In this document: piece after piece, positions 16,713 through 25,657 of the stretch
How the letters are laid out: each line of letters starts with the position of its first letter
How positions within the stretch are numbered: position 1 is the stretch's first letter
From: Cyclobacterium lianum
Lineage (GTDB): Bacteria > Bacteroidota > Bacteroidia > Cytophagales > Cyclobacteriaceae
Assembly (NCBI RefSeq): GCF_900143075.1
Contig: NZ_FRCY01000002.1
Coordinates: 372,001-436,000, forward strand
Reading direction: 5' to 3'
Length of the DNA stretch: 64,000 nt
The notes under the pieces: generated by a model
What the model was told of the DNA's origin: nothing
Seen by the model: the letters and a program-made list of their open reading frames with translations, nothing else
The model's database searches: none
Program-made: the position numbers and the translations under genes

Positions 16713-18293
16713 TTATTTGGCAGCATATTTTGGTGCAAGTTCAGCCACTGCCTTTTTCAACAAATCTCCAGTAGTATCCATGTCTCCCTTTTTAATAGCG
16801 GTCAGCGCTTCCGGATACTGGGCAGTGATCAGGTTGTAAAAGTCTTTTTCGAAAGCTTTTACATTTTCTACCGGAATAGCATCGAGTAATCCCTTGGTAG
16901 AAGCAAATATAATGGCCACCTGAAGATCAACTCTCACAGGGGAGTACTGACCCTGTTTCAAAATCTCCTGATTTCTTCTACCTCTTTCGATGGTTCGTTT
17001 GGTAGTCGGATCCAAATCAGATCCAAATTTGGAGAATGCTTCCAACTCCCTGAATTGTGCCTGGTCCAGCTTGAGTGTACCGGCTACTTTCTTCATGGAT
17101 TTGATCTGTGCATTTCCTCCTACCCTGGATACGGATATACCTACGTTGATCGCGGGGCGGATCCCGGCGTTAAAAAGGTTTGTTTCCAAAAAGATCTGTC
17201 CATCTGTAATCGAAATCACATTTGTCGGAATGTATGCAGAAACGTCACCGGCCTGTGTTTCGATGATGGGCAGAGCTGTAAGTGATCCACCTCCTTTTAC
17301 CAAAGGTTCGAGCGATGGCGGCAGATCGTTCATTTGACGGGCGATCTCATCAGAGGCATTGATTTTCGCTGCCCGCTCCAATAATCTGGAGTGGAGGTAA
17401 AATACGTCGCCAGGATAAGCTTCTCTTCCCGGAGGTCTTCTCAATAGCAGAGAAACTTCCCGATAGGCTACGGCTTGTTTGGATAGGTCATCATACACGA
17501 CCAGGGCTGGCTTACCGGTATCCCGGAAATATTCTCCAATGGCGGCACCGGTGAATGGTGCGAAAAACTGCATGGGTGCCGGATCTGCGGCAGAGGCACT
17601 CACCACCACGGTATAGGGCAGTGCACCTCCCTTTTCCAATGAAGCTACCACATTGGCCACTGTGGAGGCTTTTTGCCCAATAGCTACATATATACAGAAG
17701 ACAGGCTCTCCCTTATCGTAAAATTCTTTCTGGTTCAGAATGGTATCAATGGCAACGGCGGTTTTTCCCGTCTGTCTGTCACCAATGATCAGCTCACGCT
17801 GTCCCCTACCGATAGGGATCATGGCGTCAATGGACTTGATGCCTGTTTGCAGGGGCTCATTTACGGGCTGCCGGTAGATCACACCGGGTGCTTTTCTTTC
17901 CAGTGGCATTTCATAGAGCTCTCCTTCCAGCGGGCCCTTCCCGTCGATGGGAGTACCCAGGGTATCCACCACTCTTCCCAACATGCCTTCACCTGCTTTG
18001 ATGGAAGCAATGCGCTTGGTTCTTTTGACGATATCGCCCTCCCGGACAGATTTGGCATCGCCAAACAATACTGCACCCACATTGTCCTCTTCCAGGTTTA
18101 GCACCATGGCCTTCAGTCCGTTTTCAAATTCAATCAACTCTCCGGCCTGAGCTTTGGAAAGTCCATAGATACGGGCTACGCCATCCCCAACCTGGAGTAC
18201 AGTACCTACTTCCTCCAATTCGGCATGGGTTCTGGCACCAGAAAGCTGCTCTTTTAATATTGCGGAAACTTCATCAGGTCTTACATCTGCCAT
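16713..18293 (-). CDS. atpA: ATP synthase F1 alpha subunit
   Basis: The alpha subunit carries the non-catalytic nucleotide sites and alternates with beta in the F1 head. The 526-residue protein has the N-terminal beta barrel ([28 protein letters not shown]), Walker A GDRQTGKT (about 172-179), the [15 protein letters not shown] Walker B segment, and the family signature region [17 protein letters not shown] with the arginine finger. Length and motifs are normal. It is preceded by atpH and followed by atpG at 46 bases. Confidence 0.98.
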   Translation of the reverse strand: MADVRPDEVSAILKEQLSGARTHAELEEVGTVLQVGDGVARIYGLSKAQAGELIEFENGLKAMVLNLEEDNVGAVLFGDAKSVREGDIVKRTKRIASIKAGEGMLGRVVDTLGTPIDGKGPLEGELYEMPLERKAPGVIYRQPVNEPLQTGIKSIDAMIPIGRGQRELIIGDRQTGKTAVAIDTILNQKEFYDKGEPVFCIYVAIGQKASTVANVVASLEKGGALPYTVVVSASAADPAPMQFFAPFTGAAIGEYFRDTGKPALVVYDDLSKQAVAYREVSLLLRRPPGREAYPGDVFYLHSRLLERAAKINASDEIARQMNDLPPSLEPLVKGGGSLTALPIIETQAGDVSAYIPTNVISITDGQIFLETNLFNAGIRPAINVGISVSRVGGNAQIKSMKKVAGTLKLDQAQFRELEAFSKFGSDLDPTTKRTIERGRRNQEILKQGQYSPVRVDLQVAIIFASTKGLLDAIPVENVKAFEKDFYNLITAQYPEALTAIKKGDMDTTGDLLKKAVAELAPKYAAK

Positions 18294-18328
18294 TATATTA
18301 TAGGATTATTTTAATTACAGCTAAAATT

Positions 18329-18889
18329 CTAATATTTCTTTTCGTAAAGGTTTTGCGTAAATCCGAGCCGCAGTTGCTGCAACTTACTTTTTATGGATTC
18401 ATCAAGCTGGCGGTCTTCTATCCTCAGGATAAACCCACCGATCAGCTTGGGATCAATTTTCTCTATCAATTCCACTTTTTCCTTTCCGGACACTTCGCTA
18501 ACAATCTGCTTCAAAGACTTTCGCAGTCCCTCATCCAACTGGATGGTAGACACTACATCTGCTTCCTGAATGCCGTGGTGTTCGTTGTAGAGCCTGTGAA
18601 AACTAGCGGCCATTTCCGGCAATAGTGCTTCCCTGCCTTTTTTATGCAAAAGTTCAAAAAACTTCAGGCTGAGTGCAGAGGTCTTCTTTCCGGCAAGGGT
18701 AAGGATCACTTTGGATTTGTGCTCCGAAGAAATCACCGGACTCTGTATGGCGTTCAGAAATTCGGCATTTTGGGAAGCATACTGAAGCATGCGCGCCATG
18801 TCTTCGTGCACATGTTCCAGTTCATTGTTCTCTACTGCCAGCTCCAACAAGGCCTTTGCGTAACGGTTGGCAACTCTGTATGCAGACAT
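18329..18889 (-). CDS. atpH: ATP synthase F1 delta subunit
   Basis: The delta subunit joins the top of F1 to the b-subunit stalk. The 186-residue protein starts MSAYRVANRYAKALLELA, the typical opening, and has the helical N-terminal domain. The C-terminal beta domain includes EADVVSTIQLDEGLRKSLKQIV and the hallmark DPKLIGGFILRIEDRQLDESIKSKL. It lies between atpF (10 bases) and atpA (35 bases), the normal order for a bacterial atp operon. Confidence 0.97.
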   Translation of the reverse strand: MSAYRVANRYAKALLELAVENNELEHVHEDMARMLQYASQNAEFLNAIQSPVISSEHKSKVILTLAGKKTSALSLKFFELLHKKGREALLPEMAASFHRLYNEHHGIQEADVVSTIQLDEGLRKSLKQIVSEVSGKEKVELIEKIDPKLIGGFILRIEDRQLDESIKSKLQQLRLGFTQNLYEKKY

Positions 18890-18899
18890 TCGCTATGGG

Positions 18900-19394
18900 T
18901 TAATTTAATTTGATATCTTTCACAAAATCCTCTACCAATTGCCGTTGAGCGGCTTCACTGGATAGGTTTTGTCTCAATAGCTTTTCAGCAATCAACAGGG
19001 ACAGCTCGGCCACCTGTATTTTCACATCAGTGAGGGCAGCCTGTTTTTCGGTTTCGATGATGGCCTTGGCTTCTTCAATCATCTTGGCTCCCGCTTTGGA
19101 GGCTTCCCCTTTGGCCTCTTCCATCAGCCTGGCAGCATACTCATTGGCAGATTTAAGAATTTCGTCCCGCTCAATACGGGCCTCCTGAAGCAATTTTTCG
19201 TTCTCTGCTACCAGATTTGCCATTTCCAGCTTGGCTTTTTCGGCTTCATTCAGCGAGGCCTCAATTGCTCCATCTCTTTCTTCGAGAGCAGAGAGGATGG
19301 GTTTCCAGGCAAACTTGGCCAGGAGAAAAAATAAAATGGCAAAACCGATTGTTTGCCAGATAATCAAACCTAAATCAGGACTAATCAGATCCAT
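18900..19394 (-). CDS. atpF: ATP synthase F0 subunit b
   Basis: Subunit b forms the peripheral stalk that holds the stator to F1. The protein has 164 residues, with one N-terminal transmembrane helix (about 9-27, LIIWQTIGFAILFFLLAKF) and then a long, highly charged helix rich in alanine, glutamate and lysine (EAEKAKLEMANLVAENEKLL and beyond), expected to dimerise. The gap to atpE, the gene before it, is 83 bases and contains a terminator-like hairpin, so atpF and downstream genes may be expressed at a lower level than atpB and atpE. Confidence 0.96.
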   Translation of the reverse strand: MDLISPDLGLIIWQTIGFAILFFLLAKFAWKPILSALEERDGAIEASLNEAEKAKLEMANLVAENEKLLQEARIERDEILKSANEYAARLMEEAKGEASKAGAKMIEEAKAIIETEKQAALTDVKIQVAELSLLIAEKLLRQNLSSEAAQRQLVEDFVKDIKLN

Positions 19395-19435
19395 GGTATA
19401 TATTGTTTTTGCTAAATATCAGGTTGTTCAATTGT

Positions 19436-19466
19436 AAAAAAGTGGACCGGCCAAATACCGGCCCAC
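19436..19466 (-). terminator. Terminator-like hairpin between atpE and atpF
   Basis: Leftward the sequence reads GTGGGCCGG, a 7-base loop and CCGGTCCAC, a 9-base stem with one G-T pair, directly followed by six T. It begins 11 bases after the atpE stop and lies inside the operon. It has all features of an intrinsic terminator and could act as a partial one. Confidence 0.7.
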
Positions 19467-19477
19467 CATCCTTAACT

Positions 19478-19735
19478 TTAGAAAGTAAGGTTACCGTTAA
19501 GTGCAATCAGCAGACAAACTACTACAGCAAACAAGGAAACCACTTCAATAAGGGCAGCGATGATCAACATTGCCGTCTGGATCTTTCCAGCAGCCTCAGG
19601 CTGTCGGGCAATGCCTTCCATGGCTTGTCCACCGATTCGACCAATACCCAGACCTGCGCCTATCGCTACAATTCCGGCACCGATACCAGCACCCATCAGT
19701 GCAAAACCGGCAGTCAATAATAATGAAGTTAACAT
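19478..19735 (-). CDS. atpE: ATP synthase F0 subunit c
   Basis: Subunit c forms the ion-carrying rotor ring. The 85-residue protein is a two-helix hairpin with a glycine-rich first helix ([21 protein letters not shown]), the polar loop ARQP (43-46) that contacts gamma, and the carboxylate E64 in the second helix ([12 protein letters not shown]). The residues next to E64 (VV, no serine or threonine directly after) and the lack of the Q-E-S sodium pattern suggest proton coupling; this is inference. A strong hairpin follows the stop codon, fitting the need for many c copies per complex. Confidence 0.97.
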   Translation of the reverse strand: MLTSLLLTAGFALMGAGIGAGIVAIGAGLGIGRIGGQAMEGIARQPEAAGKIQTAMLIIAALIEVVSLFAVVVCLLIALNGNLTF

Positions 19736-19777
19736 ACTCGTTTTTTATTTAATTAAATTGAACAAAGAAATTTCCAA

Positions 19778-20803
19778 TCAGTGCTCATGTCCGTGGTCAG
19801 CAACTGCTGCTCCAATGTACATGGCGGAAAACAGGGTAAATACATATGCCTGTATGGTCGCTACCAGCAATTCTATTACATTGATAAATACCACCATAAG
19901 AGTGGAAGCGATGCCCACAGCGTAAGATTCAAACACAAATATCAATCCTATAAAACTCAATATCACAATATGCCCGGCGGTGATCGCCACAAAAAGCCGG
20001 ACCGTAAGGGCAAAGGGTTTGGTAAACAGTCCGATAATTTCGACGGGGACAATGATCAGCAACAGTGGAAGCGGAACACCTGGCGTAGCCACTACATGCT
20101 TCCAATAGGCCTTGTTCCCATTAAAATTGGTTACAAAAAAGGTAATCATCGCAAGGGTGACCGTTACCGCAATATTTCCTGTCAGGTTTGCCGCCCCGGG
20201 AAGTAATCCCAGCAAGTTACCGATCCAGATAAAAAAGAAAAGCGACAGCAGATAAGGCGTAAACTTCTTGTAGCGCGGGCCAATATTGGGCAGGGCGATT
20301 TCATCCCTCACAAAAACCACGATGGGCTCAACAAATGAGGCGATGCCTCTGGGAGCCCGGTTGGGATGCTTCTTGTAATGCCGGGAGGCACTCAGGATCA
20401 GGTAAAGGGTTACACCCAGCACCAGAAAAAGCATCGCTACATTTTTTGTAATACTCAGATCAATAAATGAGCGCCCTTCATCGACCGCCTGAAGCTTGTC
20501 ATGTTCATCTATATAATAGCCTTCATGTTCTACACCAAAATGGTGAGTCTCCGGGTCTACAAATGAAGAGGAAGAGTAAAATTCGAAACCCCTGTCTGAG
20601 GAATAAATAATGACCGGTAGGGGCAGGGTAATGTGGGTATGCCCCACTGTAGCAAAATGCCAATTGTGGGAATCCTTGATGTGGTGCATGATGAAACTTG
20701 TCTTGTCTTCATCATCACCGGATGCAGCCATGGCCTTACCTGAAAATGTCAGTAAAACCACTGACAATAAGAAACTTAACCTGATTATTTTACCGAACAT
20801 CAA
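19778..20803 (-). CDS. atpB: ATP synthase F0 subunit a
   Basis: Subunit a forms the half-channels for protons next to the c ring. The 341-residue protein is longer than enterobacterial subunit a because of an N-terminal signal-like segment (about 9-27) and a histidine-rich region of about 90 residues (HHIKDSHNWHFATVGHTH and onward), as commonly found in Bacteroidota. The core has several transmembrane helices from about 115 onward, with the essential arginine in helix FALTVRLFVAITAGHI. The C-terminus is LFSAMYIGAAVADHGHEH. The segment after the arginine reads VAITAGH where many homologs have a more polar NMTAGH-like sequence. Confidence 0.95.
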   Translation of the reverse strand: MMFGKIIRLSFLLSVVLLTFSGKAMAASGDDEDKTSFIMHHIKDSHNWHFATVGHTHITLPLPVIIYSSDRGFEFYSSSSFVDPETHHFGVEHEGYYIDEHDKLQAVDEGRSFIDLSITKNVAMLFLVLGVTLYLILSASRHYKKHPNRAPRGIASFVEPIVVFVRDEIALPNIGPRYKKFTPYLLSLFFFIWIGNLLGLLPGAANLTGNIAVTVTLAMITFFVTNFNGNKAYWKHVVATPGVPLPLLLIIVPVEIIGLFTKPFALTVRLFVAITAGHIVILSFIGLIFVFESYAVGIASTLMVVFINVIELLVATIQAYVFTLFSAMYIGAAVADHGHEH

Positions 20804-20818
20804 AATACTTTTTATCGC

Positions 20819-21208
20819 CTATTTCGAATGAAGGCGCAAATTAGCTATTAAGCTGTAGATATCAAACAATAAGTACAACAAATAAATGATAAAGAAATCA
20901 ACAACAAACCAAAGTAAATTTTCATCTCCTTGCCATAAAATCAAAAAAACAAAGCCAATACTACATAGCAGTCTGACCACCGTGACTCCCAAAATGACCG
21001 AAACGGAATTGAACATCTCCAGTTTCATCAACTTCACCGCCATGAAGGCCGTCATGGCGGTGAGCAGGGAAAAGAATACCAGCATGGTCCAGAGCTGATC
21101 ATGCCACCAGGGACCCGGAAAAACAGCTTTCAGAAGTCCTGTGAGTAGAAAAAGGCTGAGCGAAAATGCCAGCAGCTTTATCAGGATGCGGGGAGCGGAA
21201 TATTTCAA
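20819..21208 (-). CDS. Small membrane protein at the AtpI position
   Basis: The 129-residue protein has four predicted membrane helices (about 8-28, 40-58, 68-92 and 100-122) and almost no soluble part. It sits between atpZ and atpB, 15 bases before atpB. This is where atpI-type genes occur, whose products help assemble the c ring or import magnesium. I cannot show homology to AtpI by eye, so the role is inferred from context. The sequence starts MKYSAPRILIKLLAF and ends NLRLHSK. Confidence 0.7.
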   Translation of the reverse strand: MKYSAPRILIKLLAFSLSLFLLTGLLKAVFPGPWWHDQLWTMLVFFSLLTAMTAFMAVKLMKLEMFNSVSVILGVTVVRLLCSIGFVFLILWQGDENLLWFVVDFFIIYLLYLLFDIYSLIANLRLHSK

Positions 21209-21269
21209 GTTTGGAGGTTTAAATCTGACGGGAACGACAGGTGTCAGGATTAAGACCCTTAGCGGATCC

Positions 21270-21497
21270 TCAGTTTTCTGATTTCAGAGATTTGAAAAGC
21301 TGGTAAAACGCTATGGCTATGGACAAAAAACAGCCGATCAACAGATACAGCGGAAAATTCATCCCGCTTTTTTCATGAAGTTTATATCCCAGGTAGGTTC
21401 CCAAACCGATAATGGCACACATTTGGAATGCCAGTCCAAAATACTTTACGTACGCAGGGGGCTCAGTTTGAGGAGAGTTGTTTTTTGGGGTTGGCAT
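21270..21497 (-). CDS. atpZ: AtpZ/AtpI family protein
   Basis: The 75-residue protein has two membrane helices (about 19-39 and 49-67) separated by the short loop HEKSGMNFP. The first helix has the glycine-containing pattern AIIGLGTYLGYKLHE typical of the AtpZ/AtpI family, thought to act with AtpI in ion transport or c-ring assembly. The start ATG lies inside the 3' end of the bactofilin gene, a 35-base overlap in another frame, which suggests translational coupling. A 61-base gap follows to the next membrane protein. Confidence 0.85.
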   Translation of the reverse strand: MPTPKNNSPQTEPPAYVKYFGLAFQMCAIIGLGTYLGYKLHEKSGMNFPLYLLIGCFLSIAIAFYQLFKSLKSEN

Positions 21498-21882
21498 GAT
21501 CCCGTTCCAATTTTAATTGGTTGTTGTTTCCCATATTACATTTCCCGTTAAATTCTGCACCATTTTCGATGATCAGTTTCTTTGTGAAGATATCTCCGAA
21601 TATAAGGGCTGATTTCTTGAGAAAGAGTGATTCTTCACAATGAATGTTTCCGTTTACCTGCCCGGAAATTTCCACATCGGCAGCTTTTACATCACCGTTT
21701 ACCTTTGCTGATTCTCCGATGATGATTTTTTGTTGGGAATCAAGAGAGCCTTCGACGGTTCCTTCTACGCGGATATTTCCCTGAGAACCTATATTGCCAA
21801 CGATCACCGTGCCTACCGCTACCAAATTACTGGAGGTCACCAATTCGTTGGTATTTCTTCTGTCGTCAGAATTTTTTGCCAT
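21463..21882 (-). CDS. Bactofilin (polymer-forming cytoskeletal protein)
   Basis: The protein has 139 residues. After a polar N-terminus, residues about 20-105 form the bactofilin (DUF583) right-handed beta-helix, seen as repeating short turns such as TVIVGNIGSQGNIRVEGTVEG, KIIIGESAKVNGDVKAADVE and SALIFGDIFTKKLIIENGAEF. Bactofilins self-assemble without nucleotides and position cell-wall enzymes. The gene lies two bases after an M23 endopeptidase gene, the partnership known from bacteria where bactofilin and LytM peptidase together shape the cell. The C-terminal tail (NNQLKLERDHANPKKQLSSN) overlaps atpZ. Confidence 0.92.
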   Translation of the reverse strand: MAKNSDDRRNTNELVTSSNLVAVGTVIVGNIGSQGNIRVEGTVEGSLDSQQKIIIGESAKVNGDVKAADVEISGQVNGNIHCEESLFLKKSALIFGDIFTKKLIIENGAEFNGKCNMGNNNQLKLERDHANPKKQLSSN

Positions 21883-21884
21883 AT

Positions 21885-22763
21885 CTAGTCAAATGTTATA
21901 AACTCTTGCGGGTCAAGAGGATTTCCTTTGTACCACAATTCCAGGTGCAGGTGTTGACCCGTGGTCTGCTCACCGGTGTTGCCAATAATGGATAATATCT
22001 CCCCACCTCTGATGGGATCGCCAACAGACTTTAATATTACAGAATTATGTTTGTAAATCGAAATCAATTCGTTTGAATGCTGTACTCCCACTACATAGCC
22101 GGTCTCCAGCGTCCAGTTGGCAAAGATCACCGTCCCATCTGCGACGGCTTTTACCGGCTCATCCTCTCCGGCCACCACATCCACGCCAAAGTGGCTTTCG
22201 GCTGAAGAATAGCCACTGCTGACCACCCCCTTGACCGGAGGAAAGAAGTAGTTGTCGGTAAAAGACACACTGCTGATCCGGCCGAAATTGATTTCCTCCA
22301 GGGGCAATGACTCAAATTCACTCACAATTTTTTGAGTAGCCTCGCTACTTTTGAAAAGATCAATTTCGCTTCTTTTTACCTGAGCGCCTTCCGAGGGTTC
22401 ATCCTCCGGTGGGGTTTGTACCTGACCCATTTCTTCCTCTCCGGAGATGACCATCTGAATATTCCTGACGTACTGGTCTTTGGCTTCCACTTCCATTATG
22501 AGAGAATCGATCGTTTCTGACAGGGCATGTATCTTTACCATGTTTTCTGTCTCTATGTACACCGGATCAAACCACCTTGCCAGTAAGGATTTTGACAGAA
22601 AAAGTGCTGCCACAAAGCAAGTCATAAAAACCAAAATGAACAATAATCCCACCCTGATTTTGGTAATGTTAAAAGAAGTGATGACCGAAAAGTCTTCCTC
22701 CTTTCTGATGACAATCAGAAATTTGGTTTCAATCCAATCATTGATTTTCTGTTTTAGACTCAA
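21885..22763 (-). CDS. Membrane-anchored M23 (LytM-type) peptidase
   Basis: The protein has 292 residues. One transmembrane helix (about 37-57, VGLLFILVFMTCFVAALFL) anchors a periplasmic linker and a C-terminal peptidase M23 domain (about 175-290). The zinc ligands are present: HFGVD (first histidine and aspartate) and HLHLE (HxH), so it should be an active peptidoglycan endopeptidase. The start must be TTG at 22761-22763, since the first ATG lies inside the membrane helix. The gene leads the bactofilin-atp gene set and is divergent from sprE; a TATTTTTG element at 22795-22802 may be its -7 box. Confidence 0.9.
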   Translation of the reverse strand: MSLKQKINDWIETKFLIVIRKEEDFSVITSFNITKIRVGLLFILVFMTCFVAALFLSKSLLARWFDPVYIETENMVKIHALSETIDSLIMEVEAKDQYVRNIQMVISGEEEMGQVQTPPEDEPSEGAQVKRSEIDLFKSSEATQKIVSEFESLPLEEINFGRISSVSFTDNYFFPPVKGVVSSGYSSAESHFGVDVVAGEDEPVKAVADGTVIFANWTLETGYVVGVQHSNELISIYKHNSVILKSVGDPIRGGEILSIIGNTGEQTTGQHLHLELWYKGNPLDPQEFITFD

Positions 22764-22794
22764 GTCACTGCCTGTTTAAATATTATTAATTTTA

Positions 22795-22802
22795 CAAAAA
22801 TA
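22795..22802 (-). promoter_or_regulatory. Candidate -7 element for the M23-bactofilin-atp set
   Basis: Leftward TATTTTTG matches TAnnTTTG and lies 31 bases before the TTG start of the M23 gene. No clear -33 box is seen. Confidence 0.35.
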
Positions 22803-22847
22803 GAATTAAATTCCTTTCGTTTAAGTTTTTGATACAAAAGAACTAAA

Positions 22848-25514
22848 TTGGTCAAATTTTCAAACCCCGTTCCATTGCAGAAAAGTATCCTTTATTTCTT
22901 TTTGTTTACGCTTGTGGTATTCAGTGTTTTGTCGTGCTCCTCTCAAAAGGACACTTTTACCAATCGCCTGTATCACAATACAACGGCCAGGTTTAATGCC
23001 TATTATTATGCCGACGCAAAAATAATGGAACTGGAAGACAAAATAAAGGAGAAATACCAGGAAGATTACTCCCAGGTACTACCTGTATTCTACCCTATAG
23101 ACAGCAGTACCATTGAAGCCAATGAGGAACTCCTGAAAGAGGCCAGAGAAATGGCTTCCAAAGCCATAGACTGGCACAAGATAAGCAAATGGGTAGATCC
23201 TTCCTATTTCCTTATCGGAAAGGTAGATTATTATCAGGGCCAGTTTGACGAAGCCCGCAATACCTTTAAATACCTGAATGTAAACAGCAAGCAGGATGCG
23301 GTCCGCCACCGGTCACTGATCCAGTTACTAAGAAGCTTCATCGACCTGGACCAATTTGAAGATGCCAATTTTGTGATCGATTATTTATCCAAAGAGGCTG
23401 GAATCTCCAGAGAAAACAAGAAGTTTCTTTACAAAACCCTGGCTTACTATTATGAAAAGCGGGGCGAGGAAGACCTGATCGTACCTTCTATTTTCAAAGC
23501 ACTGGAATTTTCCAATGATAACGCCGAAATTTCTCGCATGCATTTTATGCTCGGACAGTTGTACCAGAAGGCAGGTCTGGATGCTTTTGCCTACGAATAC
23601 TATCAGAAAGCTCTGACCGGCAGTCCCAGCTACGAAAGAACATTTTTTGCCCAACTGTACTCCCAGCAGGTGGCCGAACTGGAAAAGAGCAAGGATCTCA
23701 AAAGGGTGAGGGATTATTATGATGATCTGTACGAAGATAACAAGAATGTGGATTTCCGGGATGTCATCCTATTTGAAAAAGGGCGATTTGAGAAAAAACA
23801 AGGAAATCTTGACGATGCGATCCGGCTATACAGCCTTGCCGTGAAGGAACCCGGGGAAAATGAAAGGCAGAAAGGCTACATTTATCAGGAACTGGCGGAC
23901 GTCTTTCTTCATGAAAAAGAGAATTTTCTCAAAACCAAATATTACCTGGACAGTGCCCTCAAGGGATTCAAGGAAACTGACCGAAACTATGCCGAACTTG
24001 CCTCCAGAAAGGAAATCTTTGACCAATATGCGAAAAATTATGAACTGCTAACCAGAAACGACAGTCTGATCCGGCTGAGCCGTCTAAGTCCGGAAGAGCA
24101 GGAAAAGTATGTAAGCGATTTTCTGGAAAAAGAAGAAGAAAGGTTGATCCTGGAAGCCCAGGCAGCCGAAAAGAAAGAAAACACCAGCATCTTTGAAAAC
24201 CTGCTCGCCTTCGGTGGGGCAGGAGGAAGTGCCTCTTCCACTTTCTACTGGGACAATCCCACCGCCATACAGCGGGGTGCGCTCGAATTTAACCGGGTAT
24301 GGGGAAGCCGGCCCCTTACCGACAACTGGAGAAGAAGTAACCGAAGTTTCCAGGCAGATGAATCCACCGAATCATCGCGGCCGCAGCTAGCCGAATTGGA
24401 AGAAACGGCAGAGGACTCGCTCGCCTCCGCACAGATAGCAACGCTTCCGGATAAGGCCAGCCTGCTCAGCCAGATTCCCAATGAGCCGGAAACCCGTGAA
24501 ATGATGGAAGCAGAGATGGAAGAAGCCTACTTTAACCTGGGCAAACTGTTGTATTTCGATCTCAAACAAGCTGAAAAAGCCATTGGCTACCTGGAAAAAT
24601 TGATCCAGGAGTATCCAGACACGCCCAAAAAGCCGGAAGCCTATTACACCCTCTACCTGGCTTCCCAGGAGCTGAATACCAATCCGGAAAAATACGCCCA
24701 ATTGCTCAATGTGGAATTTCCGGATTCACAATTTACCAAATCGATCAATAATCCGGATCAGGTTTCAGGGTCCCAGGCCAATTTTGAATCCGGTGAGAAT
24801 TACAAAGAAGCCTACGGCTACTTCCAGAACCGGGAGTATGTCACTGCGAGAAATATAGTGAGAGAAACACTAAACCGGTATCCACTGACTAAAAATACGG
24901 ACCGGTTATTGCTGTTGGACATCATGATATCCGGTAAACTTGAATCCCTTGACTTGTACAAAGAGCGGCTTCAGGGATATCTGCAGCAAGCCAGAGATGA
25001 AAAATTACTCGCTTTTGCGAAAGATCTCCTGAGTGCTGTTAGTGAAGAGGATGAAGCTGCCATGGAAACGGAAACGGATGAAAATGACCAGGAGGCACTG
25101 GCAGCGCAGGAGCAACCTATAGATCCCGCTGATGCAGCCTCTGAATCGCCCTATAAAGAAAACAGTGGCCAAACCCACATTTTCATTTTGCCCATGGATC
25201 AGGATTTAGCAGAAAGTTCAGGGGACCTGACTGCGGCGCTCGAGAAATTTCATGCTGAAAACTTTGCCAATGAAAGACTGAGGACTGGTACTATCGCTAT
25301 TAGCAGAGAGACAAGCATCCTCATCATCAGTCCCTTTCCAAACGCTGAAAGATCACTGATGTACAAAGAGACCTTTTTAAATAGTTTTAACAAGGATTCT
25401 TTATCTGAAGAAATAAAAAACAGTAGTTTTGTGATTTCAATAGAAAATTTTCAGCAACTCAACAAGAGGAAAGACATTGCGGAATATCGATCCTTCTATG
25501 AGAAGGCTTATTGA
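22848..25514 (+). CDS. sprE: SprE/PorW-type T9SS lipoprotein with TPR repeats
   Basis: The 888-residue lipoprotein has a signal with lipobox VLSC (lipidated C30), then the hallmark FTNRLYHNTTARFNAYYYAD of SprE (Flavobacterium) and PorW (Porphyromonas). Tetratricopeptide repeats follow (e.g. MLGQLYQKAGLDAFAYEYYQ, then a further set around YFNLGKLLYFDLKQAEKAIG). Acidic linkers occur near 470-540 and 735-770, and the C-terminal domain ends FRSFYEKAY-like. SprE/PorW is needed for type IX secretion and links the trans-envelope motor to the outer-membrane translocon. The start is a TTG (22848), as no ATG exists before the lipobox and a stop lies at 22830. It is divergent from the M23 gene. Confidence 0.87.
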   Translation: MVKFSNPVPLQKSILYFFLFTLVVFSVLSCSSQKDTFTNRLYHNTTARFNAYYYADAKIMELEDKIKEKYQEDYSQVLPVFYPIDSSTIEANEELLKEAREMASKAIDWHKISKWVDPSYFLIGKVDYYQGQFDEARNTFKYLNVNSKQDAVRHRSLIQLLRSFIDLDQFEDANFVIDYLSKEAGISRENKKFLYKTLAYYYEKRGEEDLIVPSIFKALEFSNDNAEISRMHFMLGQLYQKAGLDAFAYEYYQKALTGSPSYERTFFAQLYSQQVAELEKSKDLKRVRDYYDDLYEDNKNVDFRDVILFEKGRFEKKQGNLDDAIRLYSLAVKEPGENERQKGYIYQELADVFLHEKENFLKTKYYLDSALKGFKETDRNYAELASRKEIFDQYAKNYELLTRNDSLIRLSRLSPEEQEKYVSDFLEKEEERLILEAQAAEKKENTSIFENLLAFGGAGGSASSTFYWDNPTAIQRGALEFNRVWGSRPLTDNWRRSNRSFQADESTESSRPQLAELEETAEDSLASAQIATLPDKASLLSQIPNEPETREMMEAEMEEAYFNLGKLLYFDLKQAEKAIGYLEKLIQEYPDTPKKPEAYYTLYLASQELNTNPEKYAQLLNVEFPDSQFTKSINNPDQVSGSQANFESGENYKEAYGYFQNREYVTARNIVRETLNRYPLTKNTDRLLLLDIMISGKLESLDLYKERLQGYLQQARDEKLLAFAKDLLSAVSEEDEAAMETETDENDQEALAAQEQPIDPADAASESPYKENSGQTHIFILPMDQDLAESSGDLTAALEKFHAENFANERLRTGTIAISRETSILIISPFPNAERSLMYKETFLNSFNKDSLSEEIKNSSFVISIENFQQLNKRKDIAEYRSFYEKAY

Positions 25515-25657
25515 ACATCCATAGCATATCAACCCTGAGGAGCGCCTGAGGCATTGAGGCGATTGTGAAACATGCAGAATCTGCTCAAGATCATAACAGC
25601 CAGCCCTATCCTCTGACCGGAACGGGTTCTGGCCAATGAATAGCAAATTAAAAACAC

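Noticed and set aside
25515-25657. Short GC-rich stems in the sprE-PBP1A gap, considered as a tRNA or small RNA
   Set aside because: No acceptor, D and T arms fit the tRNA cloverleaf, and the stems are 5 bases long; nothing supports an RNA gene.
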